Assembly: GCA_028285285.1 (NCBI GenBank)
Contig: JANQPW010000063.1
Coordinates: forward strand, 1-10,043
Source: Silvanigrellales bacterium
Lineage (GTDB): Bacteria > Bdellovibrionota_B > Oligoflexia > Silvanigrellales > Silvanigrellaceae
Direction: 5' to 3'
Length of the DNA: 10,043 nucleotides
Shown here piece by piece: positions 1 through 6,867 of this stretch (position 1 is its first letter; every line of letters begins with the position of its first letter). The position numbers were made by a program, and so were the translations under genes. Below the pieces are notes generated by a model. It saw only the letters and a program-made list of their open reading frames with translations. It did not search any database and had not been told where the DNA came from.

Positions 1-2343
1 TTTTCCGTACTTGGCAAGCGACTTCAGCACAACTTGTCTCCAGAGTGGCGCGGCCATCTTGCCCCCTGTTCCGCCTCGTCCCAGACTTTTTCTTGCATCA
101 TCAAATCCGACCCAAGTGCCACAGACAACACCAGGAGTGACCCCCAAGAACCAAGCATCGGTGTAACCGTTAGTGGTTCCAGTCTTTCCAGCAACTCTGA
201 AGCCAGGAATTCGAGCCCGACTGCCAGTTCCAAAGTTCACAACATTCTCAAGCAAAGAAAAACCAATATAAGCCCCTTCCGGGCTCAGTATCTGCAGCGG
301 GTCTGCTTCTTGAAGACTCTTCAACGCCTGCAGCGAAACGGTTCCTGGCTCAGAGTCTTTGCGAGCGGAAGTTTCGGGGTCGCTTTTCTCGCCATCCAAA
401 ACGGGGAAAGGAATCAGCCTTCTATCGTCACCACTCACAACCACCTTTCCGTTGCGATCTTCAATGCGATCAATGTAACGCGCTTCTTTGATACGGCCCT
501 GATTCACAAAGGGGCTGTAGGCCTGCACCAGTTGCAGAAGAGTAGCACTGCCTGAGCCAAGGGCCATGCTCAGATCACGTTTGATCCAGTCAAGCCCGAG
601 TCTGCTCATGTGATCAGAGATCAGGTCCATTCCCAATGCCTGAAAAAGCTGAATGCTGGGAATATTGTAGGAGTGGATCAAGCTGTTCCGCAGTGTGGTC
701 CGTCCTAAGAACTTCTTGCTGTAGTTTTCGGGCTTCCAGTCGCCAATCACAATGGGTGGACTGTCAATTTGTGAAGCTGCCCCAAAGCCATGATCCAAGG
801 CCAGAGAGTAATACAGCGGTTTGATACTGCTCCCCACCTGACGCTTTGCCAGCGACGCTCTATTGAATTGCGAGTCTTCAAAATTGCTGCCGCCGACCAT
901 CGCTCTCACTCCACCAGTTTCGCTGTCCATCAACAAAACTGAGGCCTCAACCTGCTCAATATCGGAAAGAGCATAGAAGCGAACTCCTTCATAACTAGTT
1001 CCGTTGAGAAAGCTTGGTAGATAGTCATTAAGCTTAATAAGCATGTGGGCGTTGTCGTGAATACGCTTTGGTGAGTTGCGCTCCATGAGACGAACCCTTA
1101 CCTCGTCTCCAATCCTCATAATGTGGGCAAAGTCGAGAATGTTGCTTTCTTTGTTCTTACCGGTGCGCAGTGCCCAACGATGGTCTTCAGCCAAAATCAC
1201 GCCCAGGCCCAACTGCGAAACGATGAGCGCAGCATCCAACTGGGGAAGAAGGTCCACAACAATGGCACGAAGAGACTCTTTTTCAAGATCAATGGGCCGA
1301 GCAATCATATCTGTGAGAGCAGCCTCGAAAAACTCCCCATGACGTGCCACAGGACCTTTAAAGCCTTTCTTTTTCTCATACTGCTTCAGATAGGTCTTTG
1401 CAGCCTCCATGGCAAAAGACTGAAGCTCGTAATCAATTGTCGTGTAAACCTTGTATCCACCTGTCTCCAAAGAGACCTTGTCAAAAAGCGACTCCAATTT
1501 CTTCTTCACTTCCATGAGAAAAAACGGAGTCATTTTAGTGTTTGGACTTTCAGCTCTGTGAATTTCAAGATCTTCTGCATAGGCCGCCAAAGCCTCTTTT
1601 TCAGAGATCATTTTGAGCTGAACCATGCGCGACAAAACATACTTCTGCCTCGCCTTTGCAGCCTTGAAATTTGTGGTAGGCGCGTATTTCGAGGGTGCCG
1701 GAGCAAGCCCGGCAATAAGAGACGCCTCAGCCAGACTCAAATCTGCTGCCGGCTTCTTAAAGTAGTTGCGACTGGCGGATTCAACCCCATGAGAGTTGTT
1801 TCCTAAAAAGATGGTGTTGAGATAGAGCTCGAAGATGCGATCTTTGGGCATGAGTTTCTCAATTTCACGAGCCAGCATCATGTCTTTGAGCTTACGCACA
1901 ATCGTCTGCTCCCGGGTGAGCAAGAGCGTCTTCGCAAGCTGTTGGGTGATCGTACTTCCACCGGTTTTTGAGCCAATACCAAAGACGTAGTAGAGGCCTG
2001 CACGAGTGATACCCGCATAGTCCAGCCCACCATGGCGGTAGAAATCAGCATCTTCGGAAGCGAGGAAGGCCTGACGCAGGTAAGGACTCACCTCGGAGAT
2101 TTTTTTCGGGTATCGCTTCTCATCAAAGAGCTCACCAATCAACACATCATCGTTGCTGTAGATGAGAGTGGGCACATTGAGTTCATAGGCCTCAAGAGTT
2201 TGAACATCAGGCAATGTAGAGCGAAGTTTTGAAAGATAGCCATAACACCAAACACTCGCACCAATTGTGATGACAACTACAAAAGAAGCGAGAAATGCAA
2301 TAAGCCGGCCCACAGATCGCCTTTTGAGAGAGAGTTTCTTCAA
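1..2343 (-). CDS. Penicillin-binding protein 1A-type peptidoglycan synthase (C-terminus cut by window edge)
   Basis: This is a bifunctional class A penicillin-binding protein that polymerises lipid II into glycan strands and cross-links the stem peptides in the periplasm. The frame is open for 781 codons and runs off base 1, so the C-terminus is missing. Residues 1-10 are basic and 11-35 form the membrane anchor. The glycosyltransferase (GT51) domain carries EDADFY at 97-102, with catalytic Glu97, and GGSTITQQLAK at 128-138. The transpeptidase domain carries SSIK at 505-508 (nucleophile Ser505), SYN at 558-560 and KTGT at 720-723, so all catalytic motifs of both domains are present. The start is TTG at 2343-2341, preceded by GAGGGG (2355-2350) with a 6-base spacer. 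That site overlaps the stop of the upstream receiver-TPR gene, so the two are probably translationally coupled. Family assignment is very secure. The name mrcA/ponA is withheld because paralogues cannot be separated here. Confidence 0.95.
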   Translation of the reverse strand, partial: MKKLSLKRRSVGRLIAFLASFVVVITIGASVWCYGYLSKLRSTLPDVQTLEAYELNVPTLIYSNDDVLIGELFDEKRYPKKISEVSPYLRQAFLASEDADFYRHGGLDYAGITRAGLYYVFGIGSKTGGSTITQQLAKTLLLTREQTIVRKLKDMMLAREIEKLMPKDRIFELYLNTIFLGNNSHGVESASRNYFKKPAADLSLAEASLIAGLAPAPSKYAPTTNFKAAKARQKYVLSRMVQLKMISEKEALAAYAEDLEIHRAESPNTKMTPFFLMEVKKKLESLFDKVSLETGGYKVYTTIDYELQSFAMEAAKTYLKQYEKKKGFKGPVARHGEFFEAALTDMIARPIDLEKESLRAIVVDLLPQLDAALIVSQLGLGVILAEDHRWALRTGKNKESNILDFAHIMRIGDEVRVRLMERNSPKRIHDNAHMLIKLNDYLPSFLNGTSYEGVRFYALSDIEQVEASVLLMDSETGGVRAMVGGSNFEDSQFNRASLAKRQVGSSIKPLYYSLALDHGFGAASQIDSPPIVIGDWKPENYSKKFLGRTTLRNSLIHSYNIPSIQLFQALGMDLISDHMSRLGLDWIKRDLSMALGSGSATLLQLVQAYSPFVNQGRIKEARYIDRIEDRNGKVVVSGDDRRLIPFPVLDGEKSDPETSARKDSEPGTVSLQALKSLQEADPLQILSPEGAYIGFSLLENVVNFGTGSRARIPGFRVAGKTGTTNGYTDAWFLGVTPGVVCGTWVGFDDARKSLGRGGTGGKMAAPLWRQVVLKSLAKYGK

Positions 2344-2349
2344 GGTTTT

Positions 2350-2355
2350 CCCCTC
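2350..2355 (-). promoter_or_regulatory. Shine-Dalgarno site that decides the TTG start of the PBP1A gene
   Basis: GAGGGG lies 6 bases before TTG at 2343 and overlaps the TGA stop (2356-2354) of the upstream gene. No ATG in this frame lies near the expected N-terminus. The basic-then-hydrophobic anchor begins directly after this TTG. Confidence 0.7.
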
Positions 2356-3604
2356 AGGAGGCTATTTTCTCATTGTGCTTGAATTCTTTGTGGGCTTTTA
2401 TCGCCTCATCAGCGAGTTTTTTGTCGAACGTTTCACCCTTGCTTTCTGCCTTGCGTGCGCAGGCAACAAGACCGCTCAGAGCCTTTGTATAGCCCGGATC
2501 AGAAAGAAGGCTTTTGCTAAACGCGCTGACTGCCTCGGAAAAGCGATCACTCTTTTTGAGAGCCAAACCAATGTTGAAGTAAAGGAGGCTCTCCTTTGAG
2601 TTTTTTGGCACCGCGGTGAGAGCGTCGTTGTAGAGTTTGAGTGCATCGTCGTACTTGCCTTGGCTCACCAGAGCAATGGCCATACCATTGTAATACGAGG
2701 CCAATTCGTCCCCTTTTCCAGATTCTCGGAAAAGCCGTGACGCAACTTCAATATTACCTTCATTGAACTCAATTTTTCCGAGCCCTTCAGCTGCTTCTTT
2801 GCTGCTGGAGTCAATTTCCTTTGCTTTGTCGAAGATCTCGCGGGCCTTTTCGTTGTCTCCATTGTCAAGATAAGCGTTTCCCATAGTAACAAGGCGCGAG
2901 AGGTTTCCGGGTATTTTCTTGTGCAAAGATTCAAACACAGACATAGCTTCTTGAAACTTATTCATTTTTAGGTAACATTTTCCAATACCACTGATCGCGC
3001 GAGAGTACTCTGGATCGAAGTTCTGCGCGTTCTTGTATGCTTTTTCGGCCTGCTCGTATTTCCCGGTCAACATCCAAATGTCGCCGTAAAGACAATGAGC
3101 ACGCGCTGCATAGGGACCTTTCTTCAAACACGACGTCACAAGACTCAGGGCCTCGTTCACACGCTTTTCGATGAGCCAGGCCTCAATCTTTCGGAGGTTT
3201 CTCAATGTTGGATCGAGATCTTTTTCAGCCTCGAGCATCTCATTGATCTTTTTCTGTACTTTTGTTTCTTCAAAGGGGGCGAGAAGAACATCTGGAATAT
3301 CAAACTCACGTGCAAGGGCCGCATCGCGATCAGAAAGACGACCTGCAAAAATCAGGAACGGAGAGTGCGTGTTCTTCGGCAATTCTCGCAATTTTTGCAT
3401 AAAGACAAGACAAGTCATGGGGCTGAGTTCCCACGAAGCAATGATCGCAGAAAACTTCCTCGACTTTGCAAGCTCAAGAGCACCCTCACCACTAGAGCAC
3501 AGCTCCACACCACACTCTGGGAAAGCCGCCACGAGTGTTTCTTTCCACAGGGCCTGACTCTCATTGCTTTGGTCAACAACGAGAAAATTAGTTCCATTTG
3601 CCAT
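2354..3604 (-). CDS. Degenerate receiver domain fused to TPR repeats
   Basis: This 416-residue soluble protein starts with a CheY-like receiver fold (about 5-125) and continues with tetratricopeptide repeats (about 135-385). Examples of the TPR pattern are the segments starting near residues 167, 201, 235, 302 and 339, with the usual G-Y/A and A-F/Y spacing. The receiver keeps Asp11 on the first loop. However, Ser57 sits at the phospho-acceptor position (context IIASWEL), Ala87 at the usual Thr/Ser position, and Ala109 where the conserved Lys of the KPF motif should be (LLAPFE). Phosphorylation is therefore unlikely, and the domain is probably a protein-interaction pseudo-receiver. TPR arrays normally act as scaffolds. 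The ATG has a strong SD. The PBP1A gene follows after 10 bases, suggesting a function tied to envelope growth, but that is inference. Confidence 0.88.
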   Translation of the reverse strand: MANGTNFLVVDQSNESQALWKETLVAAFPECGVELCSSGEGALELAKSRKFSAIIASWELSPMTCLVFMQKLRELPKNTHSPFLIFAGRLSDRDAALAREFDIPDVLLAPFEETKVQKKINEMLEAEKDLDPTLRNLRKIEAWLIEKRVNEALSLVTSCLKKGPYAARAHCLYGDIWMLTGKYEQAEKAYKNAQNFDPEYSRAISGIGKCYLKMNKFQEAMSVFESLHKKIPGNLSRLVTMGNAYLDNGDNEKAREIFDKAKEIDSSSKEAAEGLGKIEFNEGNIEVASRLFRESGKGDELASYYNGMAIALVSQGKYDDALKLYNDALTAVPKNSKESLLYFNIGLALKKSDRFSEAVSAFSKSLLSDPGYTKALSGLVACARKAESKGETFDKKLADEAIKAHKEFKHNEKIAS

Positions 3605-3609
3605 GATTC

Positions 3610-3617
3610 ATCACCTC
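3610..3617 (-). promoter_or_regulatory. Strong Shine-Dalgarno site of the receiver-TPR gene
   Basis: GAGGTGAT is an uninterrupted match to the anti-SD of 16S rRNA. It lies 5 bases before ATG at 3604 and supports high translation of the first gene of the receiver-TPR/PBP1A pair. Confidence 0.75.
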
Positions 3618-3716
3618 TCTCGAGGATCCAAATGAGCCGGGCTATAAGCCAATTTTCCATTCAGATCGCTTGCTGAGGAATCGGCTGGGACTGGGTAATC
3701 TTGAGGGAAAATCGGG

Positions 3717-3737
3717 GCTGAGAGCGGGAGGCTCAGC
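3717..3737 (-). terminator. Possible weak hairpin between two leftward genes
   Basis: A 6-base inverted repeat (GCTGAG 3717-3722, CTCAGC 3732-3737) has a 9-base loop and lies 16 bases beyond the stop of the CxxC protein. On the transcribed strand it is followed within a few bases by TTTT, but there is no long T-run. It could be an attenuating terminator, or chance. The surrounding gap 3605-3752 holds no other gene, and I could not place a convincing promoter in it. Confidence 0.25.
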
Positions 3738-3752
3738 AGTTATCTAGTGGAC

Positions 3753-4589
3753 CTAAGACGCACTGGGTCGATTTTTGCTCGCCGCACTCTTTTCGGGGCG
3801 GCCACCCATTTGCGGACGCCCACCGCGACCCGTCGCTTTTCGCGGTGGTTTGTCACCTTTGATTCCATGACCGGAACGCTTCATCTTTTCGGGATCCACA
3901 ATGAGGGTTTGCGGGGCAATCTCAAGCAACTTCTCTGAAACCTTCAAGACCGAATCCATTCGAGCCGCCTGCAGATTGCGGGGCGAAAAATGGAAATTCT
4001 TGTAAACGAGTTCCTCCTTGAATTTTCCCATAGGAGCCTTTTTGAGCTCCTTGATAGGAAAAACCTTGTCGAGAAGTTCCTGTCCGAGAAACAGACATGC
4101 ACCGCCCTCAGGAAAACGATGGAACACACTCAAAACATTGAAATAGGAACGATCAACCTTGCAGTTTTTGCAAAACTTCCATTCGCGAATTTCCCGTTTT
4201 GCCTCAGTGTTGGACTTCACGCAATCTTCACAGTACTCGATGACCTTGAAGCGAGGGCTCACACACAAACGAAAGTTGAGAATTTTGCGATTCGCAAAAT
4301 TGTTCACAATGCTCAAAAAAAGCTCATTTTTAACATCGAAGATCACCTTCCTCGGAGCCTCTTGAGGTGTGCGACGCGCGTGCGCCGTGAGGGCCAATCC
4401 GCACAAAAACTTGTATAAGAGAAGCCGATCATCTTTAGGCTTTGAGACCAACGACTCAGCAAGCTCTTCATACTTCTTAATGGGCAGAGCCTCGGCACCA
4501 GCGACCTTTGAGAGGCGCAACAGGTCTCCAAACAGCTCAAACTGAATGGATCCGGGGGGCATCTTCTTGGCTTTTTTGTCAGTCGTCAT
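3753..4589 (-). CDS. Unrecognised protein with two CxxC pairs and a basic Gly/Arg-rich tail
   Basis: I do not recognise this 278-residue protein. There is no signal peptide or membrane segment, so it is probably cytoplasmic. The body (about 15-230) is mixed helix/strand. C120-x2-C123 and C140-x2-C143 are separated by 16 residues, the spacing of a small zinc ribbon or treble-clef site. The last 43 residues (236-278) are low-complexity and strongly basic, with RGGR and GGR elements resembling an RGG box, as seen in proteins that bind RNA or nucleic acid. ATG at 4589-4587 overlaps the stop of the preceding small gene in an ATGA arrangement, so the pair is translationally coupled and lies downstream of the aminotransferase gene. 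Zinc binding and nucleic-acid binding are inferences from motif pattern only. Confidence 0.8.
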   Translation of the reverse strand: MTTDKKAKKMPPGSIQFELFGDLLRLSKVAGAEALPIKKYEELAESLVSKPKDDRLLLYKFLCGLALTAHARRTPQEAPRKVIFDVKNELFLSIVNNFANRKILNFRLCVSPRFKVIEYCEDCVKSNTEAKREIREWKFCKNCKVDRSYFNVLSVFHRFPEGGACLFLGQELLDKVFPIKELKKAPMGKFKEELVYKNFHFSPRNLQAARMDSVLKVSEKLLEIAPQTLIVDPEKMKRSGHGIKGDKPPRKATGRGGRPQMGGRPEKSAASKNRPSAS

Positions 4590-4891
4590 CTAGCACCTAC
4601 CTTACCTAGTTCAAGAAGATCGCGAAGCGCGGACTCAAATGCAGCCGTGTCTTGATACAAAGCTGAAGCGGACAACCGCACCATGACTCTCCAAAGACGA
4701 ACACGAGTGAGCCCCCCCGCCGCGCTGGCACTCTGAATAAGCTCAATAACGCGCTCCGGAGTGAGGTGAAAGCGGGGTCTGCCCGGGAGCGCTTCGAGTC
4801 TGAGCCGAAGAAAGTACTTCAACGTCTCCACTCCGAGCTCCCGGCTGTCGTGAAGAACTTCGTGGATGTCATTCATCACCTGAGACTTCAT
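4586..4891 (-). CDS. Small helical protein of unknown function
   Basis: This is a predicted 101-residue protein, rich in Leu, Arg and Glu, apparently all alpha-helical, with no signal peptide and no recognised family. I prefer the ATG at 4891 because it follows the aminotransferase stop (4914) by 22 bases. The frame stays open upstream to a TTG at 5008, but that start would overlap the well-conserved C-terminus of the aminotransferase by 95 bases. The SD evidence is weak for either start: GAGG lies 11 bases before 4891. GTG/TTG codons at 4978, 4963 and 4951 are further candidates. The stop TGA overlaps the next ATG (4589) by four bases, so this product and the CxxC protein are likely made in fixed proportion and may work together. 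Confidence 0.6.
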   Translation of the reverse strand: MKSQVMNDIHEVLHDSRELGVETLKYFLRLRLEALPGRPRFHLTPERVIELIQSASAAGGLTRVRLWRVMVRLSASALYQDTAAFESALRDLLELGKVGAR

Positions 4892-4913
4892 CTCTAAACC
4901 GACCTCTTCCCGT

Positions 4914-6008
4914 TCAATGATTTGCCCTAAAGCTTCGCATAAATGAGACAAATTCTTTAGCACTTGCTTGAGAAACACCGTTATAAACCGAGGCTCGAAT
5001 ACCTCCAACTGTCCGGTATCCTCTCACTTCTAGAATTTTGTTCTCTTTCGCTTCAGAGACAAAATCTTCAACTAGCTGCGGAGTTTTGAGGTCAAAAACG
5101 AAATTGTGACGGGAACGAAACTGGGAAACCGCTTTTCCCAAATAGAAACTGCCGTCGATTTCTCCATAAATCTGAGCCGCATTTTCTTGAGCACGACGCT
5201 CCATTTCTGGAACACCTCCTTGGGCTTCAATCCACTGAAAGCAGCGATTTGCAATGTATATAGGCATCACCGGTGGAGTGTTCAAAGCACTCTTTTTTGC
5301 GTAGATCTTTGCGTAGTTGAGAGCATCTCCCAATCCACTTTGCGCCATTCGCTGATCAGCTTCCTCCAACAGTTCCTGCCGCATCACCACAACAGACATG
5401 CCCGCAATTCCAAAATTTTTCTGAGCACTTGCATAAACCAATCCAACCTTTTCCCAGGGAATATCATGGCGTGACGCCAACGAACTGGTCATGTCCAACA
5501 CCAAGGGAACCGGCAGGTGGGTTGGGATTTGGGGGTATTCCGTGCCATAAACGGTGTTGTTCACCGTTAGGTGAAGAAACTTACTTTTGGGATCCACAAC
5601 ATATTTGTCGGGTTCACCCAAGGTGGAGTAACCGAACGAAGATCCATCAAAGACCATATCGAGTTTTCGCCCGGAGATCTGTGCGTCTTTCACGGCAAGC
5701 CCCGACCAAACGCCAGAGTTTACATAGGAAATGGTGTCACCAGGACTAGAAAGGTGATGGATCAGCAATGAGAAATGTTGTTGCGCTCCAAATGGAGTCA
5801 GCAACACAACATGAGTGTCAGGTACCCCAAGGACCTTTTTCACCAAGGTCAGCGTTTCATGAGAGAGTTGGGCATAAGAATCGGAACGGTGAGACACTTC
5901 CATAACGCTGACACCATACCCAAATGTGTCGAGCAGCTCAGCGTGCACCCGACTTCTCACCTCATCAGGAAGCCGGGAAGGGCCCGGGCTCAGATAGTGA
6001 GTGGTCAT
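4914..6008 (-). CDS. serC: Phosphoserine aminotransferase-like class V PLP enzyme
   Basis: SerC transfers the amino group of glutamate to 3-phosphohydroxypyruvate in serine synthesis. In DXP-dependent organisms it also makes 4-phosphohydroxy-threonine for vitamin B6. The 364 residues fit the family length. Seen here are LSPGPSRLP (6-14), SVMEVSHR (34-41), Trp101 to stack on PLP, Asp172, AQKN with the PLP lysine Lys197, NTPP (243-246) and VGGIRASVYN (334-343). Two departures stand out: the usual GGGRGQF loop reads PFGAQQHF (72-79), lacking the Arg, and the usual GHR near the C-terminus reads GYR (330-332). The start is ATG 6008 with GGAGA 9 bases upstream. A TTG at 6029 is in frame, but that SD lies inside the extension it would add. 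Class V membership is certain, but exact substrate preference is less so because of the loop changes. Confidence 0.88.
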   Translation of the reverse strand: MTTHYLSPGPSRLPDEVRSRVHAELLDTFGYGVSVMEVSHRSDSYAQLSHETLTLVKKVLGVPDTHVVLLTPFGAQQHFSLLIHHLSSPGDTISYVNSGVWSGLAVKDAQISGRKLDMVFDGSSFGYSTLGEPDKYVVDPKSKFLHLTVNNTVYGTEYPQIPTHLPVPLVLDMTSSLASRHDIPWEKVGLVYASAQKNFGIAGMSVVVMRQELLEEADQRMAQSGLGDALNYAKIYAKKSALNTPPVMPIYIANRCFQWIEAQGGVPEMERRAQENAAQIYGEIDGSFYLGKAVSQFRSRHNFVFDLKTPQLVEDFVSEAKENKILEVRGYRTVGGIRASVYNGVSQASAKEFVSFMRSFRANH

Positions 6009-6113
6009 ATCGCGTCTTCTCCCATTCAAAACTTGTCAGAGCTGATTTAGCAGATGGGTTAACGCTTGAAAAGCTGTGCGCTGAGAGGAGTGGTGAGCCG
6101 AAAGCCTTTCCTT

Positions 6114-6584
6114 TCACCAGCGAGTTTCGTAGGCCCTAACCGAAAACCCTGATCCCTCCAGAGCGCTCTGTCGTTGCTCGTGAACAAATCGCCTCTCCGC
6201 TGGACTGAGCTCCTGCTGAAATGAGTAGCCTCCGTAGCCATAGTCCGGTGCCACAGGCGCCTGCTGGGCGGCTGAGCCACCACTCATGAGGTAAAAACCG
6301 TACCCGGTTCCCAATACAAATCCCAAGCTGGCACCCCCAAGCACATACCTCACGTTGGAGAGACTCTGCCGCGGCAAAAACGGTATCAGTGAGGCTCCCA
6401 ATGCAGCTCCAAATCCAGCGGAATAGGCGGATATCACCAAGACTTGCCTGAGATTTTTCTCAGCTTGATCAGAAAAATTCTCTGAAGGACTCTGCCGAGC
6501 CGGGTAGAGATTTGGCTGCAGGTGCTGCGCATGTGCCGTCAGAGAAAAAAACAGAGTTGCCAACACAACAAGGGCTATCTTCAT
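6114..6584 (-). CDS. Small exported glycine-rich membrane protein, function unknown
   Basis: This 156-residue protein has a classic signal peptide at 1-19, with Lys2, a hydrophobic core, and AHA before the likely cleavage at Gln20. The mature part has two Gly/Ala-rich hydrophobic segments (about 47-70 and 79-101). Their small-residue spacing resembles glycine-zipper helices that pack in membranes. A Tyr/Gly patch (113-120) and a charged helical tail follow. I do not recognise the family. It could be an inner- or outer-membrane associated protein. ATG at 6584 is chosen because AGGAGG (6597-6592) lies 7 bases upstream and the signal peptide begins there. An in-frame start 24 bases earlier would bury that SD. 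The aminotransferase gene follows 105 bases downstream, so co-transcription is possible but not shown. Confidence 0.75.
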   Translation of the reverse strand: MKIALVVLATLFFSLTAHAQHLQPNLYPARQSPSENFSDQAEKNLRQVLVISAYSAGFGAALGASLIPFLPRQSLSNVRYVLGGASLGFVLGTGYGFYLMSGGSAAQQAPVAPDYGYGGYSFQQELSPAERRFVHEQRQSALEGSGFSVRAYETRW

Positions 6585-6591
6585 GATTCGT

Positions 6592-6597
6592 CCTCCT
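6592..6597 (-). promoter_or_regulatory. Shine-Dalgarno site of the exported glycine-rich protein
   Basis: AGGAGG with a 7-base spacer to ATG at 6584. It rejects the longer reading frame starting at 6608. Confidence 0.75.
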
Positions 6598-6711
6598 CGC
6601 CTGAGCATAGCCCCCTCAAGTTGTTGGAGTGATCGCCAATATTGCCCAGCTGCAGAAAACAGACCCCGCTTCCAATGCCAGTGCCCACTTCAACCCTCAC
6701 CTGGAAGAACC

Positions 6712-6739
6712 TTGACAAACAAAGAGCTGTTGGGATAAC
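6712..6739 (+). promoter_or_regulatory. Sigma70-type promoter for tRNA-Thr and probably pdxJ
   Basis: A perfect TTGACA -35 box (6712-6717) is followed after 16 bases by GATAAC (6734-6739), which matches four of six positions of the -10 consensus. Transcription would start near 6746, about 18 bases before the tRNA. No other promoter is visible between here and pdxJ. Confidence 0.7.
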
Positions 6740-6763
6740 CACTCGAGTGGCCTAGAGCCAAGA

Positions 6764-6839
<76 letters not shown>

Positions 6840-6867
6840 TTTTTAATCTTTGTGAGTCCCCCCTCAG

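Noticed and set aside
34..1806. Long open frames on the plus strand (34-555, 1076-1342, 1123-1806)
   Set aside because: They lie opposite the PBP1A gene, whose motifs fix the coding frame. Their translations have no recognisable domain or SD.
3095..3676. Plus-strand frames of up to 193 codons
   Set aside because: They are antisense to the receiver-TPR gene, with biased composition and no start signals.
6009..6029. Seven-codon N-terminal extension of SerC from TTG 6029
   Set aside because: The extension would contain the SD of the ATG at 6008, and SerC homologues begin close to the SPGP motif.
6089..6119. TGGTGA/TCACCA inverted repeat downstream of the exported protein gene
   Set aside because: The stem is short, the loop is long and there is no T-run, so it is not a convincing terminator.
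6739..6750. Perfect 12-base palindrome CCACTCGAGTGG next to the tRNA promoter
   Set aside because: A palindrome of this length is expected by chance about twice in 10 kb. There is no second copy and no regulator nearby.
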